From: a virus
Virus record (IMG/VR): IMGVR_UViG_3300048588_000476
Location: 1 to 64,000 of that record
Strand: one strand, 5' to 3'
DNA length: 64,000 nt
Both the position numbers and the translations under genes were made by a program. The notes under the pieces are model-generated. The model saw nothing but the letters and a program-made list of their open reading frames with translations, was not told the DNA's origin and searched no databases. Below are positions 1 through 7,103 of this stretch, piece after piece (the stretch's first letter is position 1; each line of letters opens with the position of its first letter).

Positions 1-1
1 G

Positions 2-247
2 TGGTACCGAACCTACTACCACATGCCTGTGCAGAACGGTATGGGCAAGCCGTCGCTTGACTTCATTGGGTGCAGTAACGGGTTCTACTTTGGGGTCGAG
101 ACCAAGGCCCCGGGCGAGAAACCTACCAAACGACAGGAGGTGACAATCGACGAAATCCTACGGGCCAAAGGCAAAGTGTTCGTCATCAACGGCGACTGCA
201 CCGAGCTGGAGGCGTGGCTTACGTTCACATATCTAGGAGGTGCATGA
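2..247 (+). CDS. VRR-NUC domain nuclease, C-terminal part (start outside window)
   Basis: The reading frame is open from the first bases of the window, so the start lies upstream. What remains matches the VRR-NUC fold, a PD-(D/E)XK-type nuclease found in phages as a stand-alone protein: G-K-P-S-L-D-F-I-G, then F-G-V-E-T-K, then a Q nine residues later (T-K-R-Q). The D, the E-x-K and the Q are the expected catalytic set. Stand-alone VRR-NUC proteins are usually 90-150 residues, so most of the protein is probably visible. The stop overlaps the next start. Probable role is processing of branched or flap DNA during replication; the family is well supported, the exact substrate is inference. Confidence 0.8.
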   Translation, partial: WYRTYYHMPVQNGMGKPSLDFIGCSNGFYFGVETKAPGEKPTKRQEVTIDEILRAKGKVFVINGDCTELEAWLTFTYLGGA

Positions 248-552
248 TGCCGACCCGGCCTGATGCCGTTGTTTTACTTCTCAGTGACTACCACGGAATC
301 TACCTGCCTCACAAATTCGCAACGACCTTCGACCTGTCCAAATTCACCGGGCTGAAAGACGAGTCGATCCGCGCCCTTCGTGGCGGGCCGCACGCCGACA
401 ACTACTGGGAAGCGTGGACTGACGTGCTCGACAATGCCCGTATGAAGAGCCACGGGCTCGAATACGTGCTGTACCAAGATGGCGATCTTTGGGCAATGTG
501 CATCGATCACATGACCAAGGAAGAACGCAGGAACTTTGGAATGGGAGATTAG
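247..552 (+). CDS. Hypothetical early protein
   Basis: About 101 residues, not recognised. It is Trp/Tyr-rich (D-N-Y-W-E-A-W) with a charged C-terminus and no membrane segment or metal motif. Two ATG codons stand in tandem at 244 and 247. A strong AGGAGG at 235-240 is better spaced for 247, although 244 would give an ATGA overlap with the nuclease gene upstream. It lies in the early operon between the nuclease and another unknown gene. Confidence 0.65.
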   Translation: MPTRPDAVVLLLSDYHGIYLPHKFATTFDLSKFTGLKDESIRALRGGPHADNYWEAWTDVLDNARMKSHGLEYVLYQDGDLWAMCIDHMTKEERRNFGMGD

Positions 553-554
553 AC

Positions 555-968
555 ATGCCTTGCACTACAGACCACATGCAGCCGACCGCTGCGGAGCAAC
601 ACCGGCAACAAGCAGCAACGTTGCTGGCGTACGTGTATCATTCGCTGGGGTACCCGGTGTCTGACCTGCTGGTGAAGGAAACGAAGAACATGTACCAAGG
701 GTCGGACGTGTATGTGCACGAGCTATGCTCGCAGTTGAAGCTAATGCCCCCCGAAACACTCCGCAAGATTACGTATGATGCGGGGGAGAAGGGAGAACTG
801 CGTGGGCTGGAGCTGGCGCTGTGGTGGGCTCGTCACCGCAAGTTTGACGGGCTCCGCGAGCTGGCGGAGCGGCAAGCCCAGCTGGAGTTGGATCAACGCG
901 AAGCTGCGTTGAAGAAAGTGGCGCATCTGACCGACGAAGAGTGCCGAATCCTCGGCATCCGCCGTTGA
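555..968 (+). CDS. Hypothetical early protein, Glu/Gln-rich helical C-terminus
   Basis: A 137-residue protein, not recognised. Start ATG 555 follows the preceding stop by two bases. The C-terminal third (R-E-L-A-E-R-Q-A-Q-L-E-L-D-Q-R) should be a long charged helix or coiled coil. Its stop codon TGA lies inside the first copy of the phage's 16-bp palindrome (964-979), so the palindrome both ends this gene and precedes the exonuclease gene. Confidence 0.65.
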   Translation: MPCTTDHMQPTAAEQHRQQAATLLAYVYHSLGYPVSDLLVKETKNMYQGSDVYVHELCSQLKLMPPETLRKITYDAGEKGELRGLELALWWARHRKFDGLRELAERQAQLELDQREAALKKVAHLTDEECRILGIRR

Positions 969-979
969 TAGCTATCAAC
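964..979. promoter_or_regulatory. 16-bp palindrome, perfect copy
   Basis: GTTGATAGCTATCAAC is self-complementary. It supplies the stop of the upstream gene and lies 5 bases before ATG 985 (20 before ATG 1000) of the exonuclease gene. Candidate operator. Confidence 0.7.
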
Positions 980-999
980 CTCACATGGAGAAAGTAATT

Positions 1000-1668
1000 A
1001 TGGGAACTGCAATGATGGCAGTATGGGTCACGCTGATCGCCGTGGTGCTGTTGCTTGTTGGTGCGCTGATCGGAACGTACCTTAGCTCCGGACCGTCGGT
1101 GGTACCCAAGGCTCGAACAGCCCATATTGTGTTCGACCTCGAAACGCTGGGCACCGTGCCGGGGGCAGTGATCACCAACATCGGTGCACATGTCGTGTAC
1201 CCGCACAAGCAAGGGGTAGAGCGCTGGGGGCCGACGTTCTACGCTCGCATCGACCACGAGTCGGCAAAAACTTGGGGGCTTCAGGAGGACCCCGACACGA
1301 TAGCTTGGTGGGCGAAGCAGACGGGTCCCGCTCGGGAGGAAGTGTTCGGCAAAGACCTTCCGCGGACCCCCATGCACACCGTGTTGGCTGACTTTCGCCG
1401 GTTCGTGCAGCAATTCGGGCCAGACGTGCAGGTGTGGGGTAACGGCTCCGACTTCGACTGCGCCATGCTGGCTGTGGCCTACCACGCCATCGGGCAGAAG
1501 ACGCCGTGGCAGTTCTGGAATACCCGGTGCCTTCGGACGCTGCGGGCCATGCACTCTGACATTCATGTGGAGCGCGCCCCGACCAGTCTGGCACATCACG
1601 CCATGCACGACGCCACGTATCAGGCGGAGGTTCTGCTGGCGCTTGCAGATAAGGGGGTGGTGGGGTGA
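1000..1668 (+). CDS. Membrane-anchored DEDDh 3'-5' exonuclease
   Basis: About 222 residues. An N-terminal transmembrane helix (about residues 6-26, V-W-V-T-L-I-A-V-V-L-L-L) precedes an RNase T/Rv2179c-like exonuclease domain. The metal ligands are visible: D46 and E48 in F-D-L-E-T, an acidic G-S-D-F-D motif in the middle, and H-A-M-H-D-A near the C-terminus (the DEDDh His and Asp). The reaction expected for the family is 3'-5' hydrolysis of single-stranded nucleic acid. An alternative ATG at 985 adds five residues; GGAG nine bases before ATG 1000 favours the shorter form. The membrane anchor is unusual for this family and would place the enzyme on the inner face of the cytoplasmic membrane. 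Palindrome 964-979 lies in its leader. Confidence 0.8.
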   Translation: MGTAMMAVWVTLIAVVLLLVGALIGTYLSSGPSVVPKARTAHIVFDLETLGTVPGAVITNIGAHVVYPHKQGVERWGPTFYARIDHESAKTWGLQEDPDTIAWWAKQTGPAREEVFGKDLPRTPMHTVLADFRRFVQQFGPDVQVWGNGSDFDCAMLAVAYHAIGQKTPWQFWNTRCLRTLRAMHSDIHVERAPTSLAHHAMHDATYQAEVLLALADKGVVG

Positions 1669-1823
1669 AGCCCGGGCAGCGTGGATGGATCGCCCTTGGG
1701 TGGGCTATCTGCATCCTGAACCTCGCGATAGGTATCGGGTACGGTATGTTCCTGACCCCTGCTGCCGGGCTGTTTTCGGTGGGAGTATCGCTGTGGATGC
1801 TGCCCAACCTTACAAGGAGGTGA
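1665..1823 (+). CDS. Small two-helix membrane protein
   Basis: A 52-residue ORF starting at GTG 1665, which overlaps the exonuclease stop in a GTGA. Two hydrophobic stretches (about residues 9-30 and 33-46) with a basic C-terminus (T-R-R) predict a helical hairpin in the inner membrane. Coupling to the membrane-anchored exonuclease upstream and to another tiny membrane protein downstream suggests a small membrane-associated module. No family recognised. Confidence 0.6.
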   Translation: MKPGQRGWIALGWAICILNLAIGIGYGMFLTPAAGLFSVGVSLWMLPNLTRR

Positions 1824-1824
1824 C

Positions 1825-1977
1825 GTGACTTTGTTCTACTGGATAGGGCAGTGTCTGGCAATCGGGTGTTTCATTAGTGCCGGGTACGAGCTAGGCATCA
1901 AGCAATACGGCGGGGTTGTGGCCCCGTTGGCGGTAGGGTGTTGGGTGCAGTATCTTGTCCTTACGCGAATTTCATAG
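1825..1977 (+). CDS. Small membrane protein
   Basis: A 50-residue ORF from GTG 1825, preceded by AGGAGG at 1815-1820. Hydrophobic throughout (F-Y-W-I-G-Q-C-L-A-I-G-C-F-I and V-V-A-P-L-A-V-G-C-W-V), consistent with two membrane helices. It is the third consecutive membrane-linked product after the exonuclease. Not recognised. Confidence 0.55.
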   Translation: MTLFYWIGQCLAIGCFISAGYELGIKQYGGVVAPLAVGCWVQYLVLTRIS

Positions 1978-1988
1978 GAGAGTGCAAC

Positions 1989-2264
1989 ATGAACAAGGAA
2001 GGTCGTGAGCTGATCAACAAGTGGAAAGGCACGGTGGAGGAGCTGCAAACCGGGCTGCAAGACCTCCACTCCGACGTGGAAGAACTCGCCGAAGGTGAGC
2101 GGGAGAAATACGAGAACATGCCTGAGTCCCTGCAGAGCAGCGACAGGGGCGAGGCCATGAACGCAGCGGCGGAAGCATTGGAAGCCGCCGTGTCCGAAAT
2201 CCAGACTGCCATTGACTCGCTGGATAGCGTGCTGGGGCAGCTGGGCGAAGCGGAGGGCGAATGA
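1989..2264 (+). CDS. Acidic coiled-coil hypothetical protein
   Basis: A 91-residue protein, strongly acidic and predicted almost fully helical with heptad-like spacing (E-E-L-Q-T-G-L-Q-D-L; A-I-D-S-L-D-S-V-L). The start ATG 1989 has GGAGAG upstream. It overlaps the next gene by ATGA. No Cys, no catalytic motif, no family recognised. Confidence 0.7.
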   Translation: MNKEGRELINKWKGTVEELQTGLQDLHSDVEELAEGEREKYENMPESLQSSDRGEAMNAAAEALEAAVSEIQTAIDSLDSVLGQLGEAEGE

Positions 2265-2608
2265 TGGACCGCACGCATCCTGACTCCGCCGAGTTGGAGG
2301 CGCCCCCCATTGCCTCCGCCATTCTCAACCACCCCTTGTACGACGTGTTCATGCAGGCCATCGTGCAGGCCATGTACGGTAAAGGCGAGCGGCACGGTGG
2401 GGCGGGAGTGCCGTTCATGGAGCAGCAATGGGTGGCGCTCGGGAAGTCCCACGGCAACGGGTTCCTGACCGGGCAAGCCGCCAAGAAACTCAACGAGGCT
2501 GCCGAGCGGGGCGAGTACGACGACGCATTCAACCGCGAAGTGCTGGGGGCGATGGTCTACGCCGGTATGGCGTACATTGACGCAAAAAGGAGGCAACGTG
2601 GCGAATAA
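2261..2608 (+). CDS. Hypothetical early protein
   Basis: 115 residues starting at a tandem ATGATG that overlaps the previous stop. Contains a helical core (Y-D-V-F-M-Q-A-I-V-Q-A-M-Y-G-K-G) and a basic C-terminus. Not recognised. The AGGAGG that starts the next gene lies within its last codons. Confidence 0.65.
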   Translation: MMDRTHPDSAELEAPPIASAILNHPLYDVFMQAIVQAMYGKGERHGGAGVPFMEQQWVALGKSHGNGFLTGQAAKKLNEAAERGEYDDAFNREVLGAMVYAGMAYIDAKRRQRGE

Positions 2609-2915
2609 GAAACGCTCGGACCTGTTCGTGGGGCAGTTCGACCACCTCGCTATCAGGGTGCGCAACGCCGCAGAGAACTACCGCATGAAGCATTTCTACA
2701 AACGGCCTCCGCCCCCGCCGGAAATCGCCGCCGCGATGAAAATCGTCAACGAGTACCACACCAAAGAGACACGCAAGATGGGGCTGCAATTGCTGGCACT
2801 GGAGAAGGAGGGCAAGAACCTTGTTCAGAAGCTGCTGTTCGAGGAGCCTGCCGATGCACTGAAGCGGGTCGAGGCGTTCGAAGCGAAGTATTCAACGAAG
2901 AAAGGAGGAAAGTAA
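2598..2915 (+). CDS. Hypothetical protein, paralogue of the next gene
   Basis: 105 residues from GTG 2598 with AGGAGG just upstream, inside the end of the previous gene. It shares an architecture with the product at 2917-3243: a proline patch followed by x-A-M-K-I-V-N-E-Y-H-T-K and a C-terminal A-L-K-R-V-E-A-F-E-A-K-Y. The two are evidently an old tandem duplication. Charged, helical, no catalytic motif; function unknown. Confidence 0.7.
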   Translation: MANKKRSDLFVGQFDHLAIRVRNAAENYRMKHFYKRPPPPPEIAAAMKIVNEYHTKETRKMGLQLLALEKEGKNLVQKLLFEEPADALKRVEAFEAKYSTKKGGK

Positions 2916-2916
2916 C

Positions 2917-3243
2917 ATGACTGAGAAAAAAGCGGCATCAACCCCGCAAGTGACGAAGATTCAAATCGACTACCTCGTCGGCCGCATGCGCAAGGTGTAC
3001 AACCCGCGGTATGGCGCGGAGTTGCCGGTGCCGCCGGACGTGCAGGCCGCAAAGAAGATCGTGGCTGCATACAACACGAAGACACAGAAGCTGCAGGAAG
3101 AGCGGGAGACGAAGTGGCGTAAAGAGATGGCTCAGGTCGAAGAAGACATCCGGTTCCTCCCCGGCGAGGTGGCGCTGGAGAAGGTGAAGGCGTTCGAGGC
3201 GAAATGGACGCCGCCCGCTGCACCGAAGGCCAAAAAGCGGTAG
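2917..3243 (+). CDS. Hypothetical protein, paralogue of the previous gene
   Basis: 108 residues, ATG 2917 with AAGGAGG upstream. The core A-K-K-I-V-A-A-Y-N-T-K and the C-terminal A-L-E-K-V-K-A-F-E-A-K-W align with the gene at 2598-2915, so these are tandem paralogues. Lysine-rich ends. It directly precedes the DNA polymerase gene; a short hairpin lies between them. Function unknown. Confidence 0.7.
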   Translation: MTEKKAASTPQVTKIQIDYLVGRMRKVYNPRYGAELPVPPDVQAAKKIVAAYNTKTQKLQEERETKWRKEMAQVEEDIRFLPGEVALEKVKAFEAKWTPPAAPKAKKR

Positions 3244-3247
3244 AATA

Positions 3248-3264
3248 GGCAGTCGACAACTGCC
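3248..3264 (+). promoter_or_regulatory. Short hairpin ahead of the DNA polymerase gene
   Basis: GGCAGT-cgaca-ACTGCC, a 6-bp stem 11 bases before the polymerase ATG at 3276. No obvious Shine-Dalgarno lies in the same stretch, so the hairpin may affect initiation. Confidence 0.35.
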
Positions 3265-3275
3265 CCGTTGCTACC

Positions 3276-5123
3276 ATGAAAATTCTCACTATCGACTTCG
3301 AGACGTTCTACGGTACTGGATACACACTATCCACAATGCCTATCGAAGAGTACGTGAGAGACCCGAGATTCTGGGTGCACGGTGCAGGCATCAAGCTGGA
3401 TGATGGGCCGTCGCGGTGGGTTACTGCAAATGAATTGCCACTATTCATGGCCGCGATACGGGCCAGAGTGGAGCGGGAACCCACCGCGATTCTTTGCCAT
3501 CACACGCAGTTTGACGGGTTCATCCTGTCAGAGAAGTACGGCATACGCCCCAAGCTATGGCTAGACACCATGAGCATGGGGCGTGCACTGCACGGTGTTG
3601 TGTCGGGCGTGAGTCTCGCCAAGCTGTCCGAACTATATGGTATCGGCAGCAAGGGCAATGAGTTGTCGGAAACCCGCAACGTTGCCAGACTCAATGCACA
3701 CCAAGAGGCGAGACTAGCCGCCTACTGCGTCAACGACGTCGAGTTGACGTACAAGCTATTCCAGCTCATGCGCCCGCAGTTCCCCCGGCGCGAGCTTCGC
3801 ATGGTCGATATGGTCATCCGGATGTACACCGAACCGGTGCTGCAGCTGGATTCTGCACTGCTGACCGAATATCTCGACCACCTTCGCGCGACCAAGAATT
3901 TCCTCCTCCTCCGCGCGAATGCCTCCGTTGAAGACCTCCGCAGTAACGACAAGTTTGCCAAGCTGTTGCAGTCGTTCGGCATAGACCCTCCCCAGAAGAT
4001 CAGCAAGACCACCGGCAAGCCCACATGGGCTTTCGCCAAGACCGACCCCGAAATGCAGGCGCTCGCCGAGCACCCCGAGATCGAGATACAGGCCCTGATC
4101 GCCGCGCGCACTGGGGTCAAGAGCACCATCGCCGAGAGCCGAGCTGAACGGTTCCTGAGCGTGGCGTCTCGCGGTGCCGCCGCACCTGTTTACTACAAAT
4201 ACTCTGGAGCAGCGCAGACACACCGCCTCAGCGGCGGGGACATGACTAACTACCAAAACATGACCAGAGGAAGTCAGCTACGACAGGCCGTCGTTGCTCC
4301 CAATGGTTACGTAGTAATGGTCATCGACTCGTCCAACATTGAGGCGAGGCTACTTGACTATCTGGCCTGCCAGAATGATATGATCGAGGCGTACCGACTG
4401 TACGATGCCGGGCTAGGTCCTGACATCTACTGTGTCACAGCAACAGGGCTGTATGGTAGGACCATCGACAAGAAGAAGGACCCGGACGAGCGACAAATCG
4501 GCAAGATCGTCAAGCTGGGGCTAGGGTACGGCATGGGGCCGGAGAAGCTGTTCACGACGGCGCGGCAGATGAAGATCCCCATGACCGCGGACATGGCGAC
4601 CAAGGCCGTGAGCTTCTACCGCACGTCGGTGCACATGGTGCCCCGATTGTGGAAGCGGTTCGAGGACGCCTTTCCGTTCATGCTGGCCGGTGCCCGGGTC
4701 CCGATCGACGCCCGGGGCATCTTGTACACGTGCAAGGATGGGTTCGTTCTCCCCAACGGGCTCCGAGTCATGTACCCGGACCTCAAAAAGGACGTGGACC
4801 CGCAGACGGGGAAGACCCGCGGGTGGTCGTACAACAGTGGGCGGTTTGGCCGGGTGTCGATCTATGGCGGGAAAGCCGTGGAAAACGCCATTCAGGCACT
4901 GGCGCGGATCGTCGTGCTGGATCAAACTCTGGACCTGAGCGAGCTGTACAAACTCGCCCTGTCCTCGCACGACGAGACCGGGGCCGTGGTGCTTGAAGCC
5001 GACGCCCCCAAATGTATGGCGGACGCGCTGCGAATCTTTCGCACGCCGCCGTCGTGGGCTCCCGATCTGCCGCTCAACGCGTCAGCGGGATTTGCGAAGC
5101 GCTATGGAGACGCGAAAACATGA
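3276..5123 (+). CDS. Family A DNA polymerase with 3'-5' exonuclease domain
   Basis: 615 residues, the replicative polymerase. The exonuclease domain shows I-D-F-E-T (D7, E9) and Y-C-V-N-D-V-E-L-T-Y (Exo III). The palm has motif A (V-I-D-S-S-N-I-E-A-R, about residue 348), motif B (R-Q-I-G-K-I-V-K-L-G-L-G-Y-G, about 406) and motif C (S-H-D-E-T, about 564). No 5'-3' exonuclease domain, and the length fits phage PolA. In motif B the residue four after the conserved Lys, equivalent to E. coli Pol I Phe762 and T7 Tyr526, is Leu. It sits among the replication genes and overlaps the next ORF by ATGA. Confidence 0.93.
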   Translation: MKILTIDFETFYGTGYTLSTMPIEEYVRDPRFWVHGAGIKLDDGPSRWVTANELPLFMAAIRARVEREPTAILCHHTQFDGFILSEKYGIRPKLWLDTMSMGRALHGVVSGVSLAKLSELYGIGSKGNELSETRNVARLNAHQEARLAAYCVNDVELTYKLFQLMRPQFPRRELRMVDMVIRMYTEPVLQLDSALLTEYLDHLRATKNFLLLRANASVEDLRSNDKFAKLLQSFGIDPPQKISKTTGKPTWAFAKTDPEMQALAEHPEIEIQALIAARTGVKSTIAESRAERFLSVASRGAAAPVYYKYSGAAQTHRLSGGDMTNYQNMTRGSQLRQAVVAPNGYVVMVIDSSNIEARLLDYLACQNDMIEAYRLYDAGLGPDIYCVTATGLYGRTIDKKKDPDERQIGKIVKLGLGYGMGPEKLFTTARQMKIPMTADMATKAVSFYRTSVHMVPRLWKRFEDAFPFMLAGARVPIDARGILYTCKDGFVLPNGLRVMYPDLKKDVDPQTGKTRGWSYNSGRFGRVSIYGGKAVENAIQALARIVVLDQTLDLSELYKLALSSHDETGAVVLEADAPKCMADALRIFRTPPSWAPDLPLNASAGFAKRYGDAKT

Positions 5124-5299
5124 CGCGCACCAAACGTGACTACTGCAGCAAAGGAAGGCACCCCCGGTGGCGCCTTTGGCGCGCGGAGTATGGGTCAGGG
5201 TGGAAAATGCCGCGGCTCGGTGTCTATTGCACAGAATGCGGCGGAGCAGTCGCCGACAATGTCGGGCGTAGCCCGTACCTCAAGAGGATATTGCCATGA
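5120..5299 (+). CDS. Small Cys-containing hypothetical protein
   Basis: A 59-residue ORF whose ATG overlaps the polymerase stop. Very basic and Trp-rich N-terminus (P-R-W-R-L-W-R) and a Y-C-T-E-C-G-G knuckle near the middle; with C9 it could bind one metal. A longer in-frame ORF from 5012 exists, but the ATGA junction makes 5120 the likely start. Function unknown. Confidence 0.55.
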   Translation: MTRTKRDYCSKGRHPRWRLWRAEYGSGWKMPRLGVYCTECGGAVADNVGRSPYLKRILP

Positions 5300-5481
5300 G
5301 TACGATGAAGCTGGTGCACCCGGAGCATCCCGAGCTGGTGTGGGACATTCTGGGGTTCAACAAAGAGACCAACACGGTTCGGCTGAAGGGGCTGTACGCC
5401 GAGATCGAGCAGCCGATGGACCGCGAAGGATGGAAGGCGAAGGGCTACACCATTGTCAAGACGGAGGTGCAACATGCCTAG
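5296..5481 (+). CDS. Small hypothetical protein
   Basis: 61 residues, ATGA-coupled to the preceding gene, overlapping the following gene by eight bases. Looks like a compact beta-rich domain (L-V-H-P-E-H-P-E-L-V-W-D-I-L-G). Not recognised. Confidence 0.6.
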   Translation: MSTMKLVHPEHPELVWDILGFNKETNTVRLKGLYAEIEQPMDREGWKAKGYTIVKTEVQHA

Positions 5482-5761
5482 CAGCCCCGGCTACAAGCGG
5501 AACTACTCTCAGGAGTGGGCCACCGCCAAGAAACGCAATGAGGACGAGGATAACGCCGCGCGACATCGGCTCCGCCGCAAGGCAGTCAAAGCCGGTATGG
5601 TCAAGCCCAAAGACGGCAAGGACCTCGACCACGTGCAGGCGCTGTCGAAGGGCGGTGCCAACACACTGGCGAACGCACGGGTGACGACCCCCAGCCAGAA
5701 CCGCAGTTACCCACGCAACAGCAAGGGGGGCATGATCCGCAACACGCCCAAGAAGAAATGA
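5474..5761 (+). CDS. HNH-type endonuclease-like protein
   Basis: 95 residues, ATG 5474 with GGAGG upstream. The core D-L-D-H-V-Q-A-L-S-K-G-G-A-N-T-L followed by N-A-R and S-Q-N-R-S fits the HNH fold (D-H ... G-G-x-N ... N). No flanking zinc knuckles. N- and C-termini are basic, suited to DNA binding. HNH proteins in phage replication regions are nicking or homing enzymes; which applies here cannot be told. It ends in an ATGA overlap with the next gene. Confidence 0.75.
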   Translation: MPSSPGYKRNYSQEWATAKKRNEDEDNAARHRLRRKAVKAGMVKPKDGKDLDHVQALSKGGANTLANARVTTPSQNRSYPRNSKGGMIRNTPKKK

Positions 5762-5901
5762 CGGAGGCTGACTGGGCGTTGTTGTTCGGGCTGGCGTGCT
5801 TGGTCTTGTTCGCCCTGTTCATGTGGGTGACGTGGACCGACCGCATGCCCCTTCGCTGGGATGAATTCTTCACGCGTCATGGATGGAGGCGCAAGCGGTG
5901 A
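5758..5901 (+). CDS. Tiny single-pass membrane protein
   Basis: A 47-residue ORF: hydrophobic helix at about residues 7-27 (L-L-F-G-L-A-C-L-V-L-F-A-L-F) and a basic tail (R-H-G-W-R-R-K-R). ATGA-coupled to the HNH gene and GTGA-coupled to the nuclease gene downstream. Not recognised. Confidence 0.55.
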   Translation: MTEADWALLFGLACLVLFALFMWVTWTDRMPLRWDEFFTRHGWRRKR

Positions 5902-6563
5902 CCATCCCACCTATCTCCCACAGTCGTATTACCAAGCTACTGACGTGTGGTAAGCAGTATTACCACACGTCAGTGGTGAAGGACGTGAAGGAATCGCAAG
6001 GTGAAGCCGCCATGTGGGGCGAGCAGGTGCACCTTGCCATCGAGAACCGGCTGCGTGATGGGACCCCGCTCCCCACCGGGTATGAAATGTACGAAGGCTA
6101 CTGCCAATCAATTTTGGATAAGGGCGGGAAGCAGTTGTACGAGGTGCAGCTGACCATCGATCGACAGTTACAGCCCTGTGACTGGCAGGACCCGAACGCT
6201 TTCTGGCGAGCTATTGCCGACGTGCTGATCCTGAAGGGCGACACCGCCTTGGTGATCGACCACAAGACCGGCAAGTACAAGCCCGGATCGACTCAGCTGC
6301 AGGAGACCGCGCTGCTGGTCTTCCACACGTTCCCCGAAGTGCAGACTGTAAAAACGGCGTATACTTGGTTGTCTGTGGGGAAGCGCACAGTTGATAGTTA
6401 TCAACGCGCGGATACTGCAGCTATGTGGCAGCGCCTGAAGCCGATGGTTCAAGAGTACATGACCGCGTACAAGACCGATACGTGGGTCGCTCGACCGTCT
6501 GGACTGTGCAAAGGGTGGTGCCCCGTTACGTCGTGCATACACTGGAGGGCTAAGAGAAAATGA
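5898..6563 (+). CDS. Cas4/AddB-like PD-(D/E)XK nuclease with probable Fe-S cluster
   Basis: 221 residues from GTG 5898, which has GGAGG eight bases upstream and overlaps the previous stop. The nuclease core is A-I-A-D-V-L followed by V-I-D-H-K-T-G-K (the D-x-K catalytic motif). One Cys near the N-terminus (L-L-T-C-G-K-Q-Y-Y) and three near the C-terminus (C-K-G-W-C-P-V-T-S-C) form the split four-Cys set typical of Cas4 and AddB iron-sulfur nucleases. Expected role is DNA end processing in replication or recombination. A one-mismatch copy of the phage palindrome lies inside the gene and encodes V-D-S-Y-Q. Confidence 0.82.
   Translation: MTIPPISHSRITKLLTCGKQYYHTSVVKDVKESQGEAAMWGEQVHLAIENRLRDGTPLPTGYEMYEGYCQSILDKGGKQLYEVQLTIDRQLQPCDWQDPNAFWRAIADVLILKGDTALVIDHKTGKYKPGSTQLQETALLVFHTFPEVQTVKTAYTWLSVGKRTVDSYQRADTAAMWQRLKPMVQEYMTAYKTDTWVARPSGLCKGWCPVTSCIHWRAKRK
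6390..6405. promoter_or_regulatory. 16-bp palindrome, one mismatch, inside a coding region
   Basis: GTTGATAGTTATCAAC, one base from the perfect form. It is read as V-D-S-Y-Q inside the Cas4-like nuclease, so the site persists within coding sequence. Confidence 0.55.
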
Positions 6564-6844
6564 CAGGCGCAGAGGTGGGCTTAGAGTTGGAAAGGCTGAC
6601 GGAAAAGAATTTTCGAACCCGCATGTCCCGCAAGCTGGAGCGGGCCAAGCAGTACCTTGCTGATCGAGGGATCGCCGCTATGGGTCCAAACTCGACGTTC
6701 ATTTACACAGACTCAAAGGGGAAGACGCATGAGAGACAAGAAGAAGCGGAATTGCTACGTGCACGCCGCCATTCTGATGACCGAACTGATGCAAGGTCCG
6801 AAGACTGTGCGCCAGCTGATGGACGCACTGGAGCTGACGCCTAA
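6560..6844 (+). CDS. Hypothetical protein overlapping the next gene
   Basis: 94 residues, ATGA-coupled to the nuclease. The first 60 residues look genuine (charged helix E-R-A-K-Q-Y-L-A-D-R-G, then F-I-Y-T-D-S-K-G-K). The last third overlaps the following gene in another frame and has low-complexity, shadow-like composition. Either a true out-of-frame overlap or a gene whose end has frameshifted. Without it 6564-6728 would have no gene. Confidence 0.5.
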   Translation: MTGAEVGLELERLTEKNFRTRMSRKLERAKQYLADRGIAAMGPNSTFIYTDSKGKTHERQEEAELLRARRHSDDRTDARSEDCAPADGRTGADA

Positions 6845-7103
6845 CGCAGTAAAAGGGGCGATGCGCCCTTTTCGGGCTGCAGGAATGATCCGGGTTGCTG
6901 GCGTAGCCCCAGACGTTCGGGGGCACATGAAGGCGATACTGTACGAGTGGGGCACCGCCCCGGATGTCGAACTCCCGCCGTCGTTCAAGCCGATGGTGTA
7001 CGCCTGCCAATCCGACGATCTGCTGCTCGCCGCATTTCGCCGAAAAGTACGCGCGGCAGCTGCCCCCCGTAAACCCATTGTCCAAGACCTAGACCGCTCG
7101 TGA
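6729..7103 (+). CDS. Winged-helix-like DNA-binding protein
   Basis: 124 residues, ATG 6729. Residues about 10-60 (L-M-Q-G-P-K-T-V-R-Q-L-M-D-A-L-E-L-T-P-N-A-V-K-G) read as a winged helix-turn-helix: a first helix, T-V-R-Q-L as the turn, recognition helix L-T-P-N-A-V, then a wing. The C-terminus is basic. Candidate regulator of early genes, for example a binder of the palindromes; that link is inference. The SNF2 helicase start overlaps its stop. Confidence 0.6.
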   Translation: MRDKKKRNCYVHAAILMTELMQGPKTVRQLMDALELTPNAVKGAMRPFRAAGMIRVAGVAPDVRGHMKAILYEWGTAPDVELPPSFKPMVYACQSDDLLLAAFRRKVRAAAAPRKPIVQDLDRS

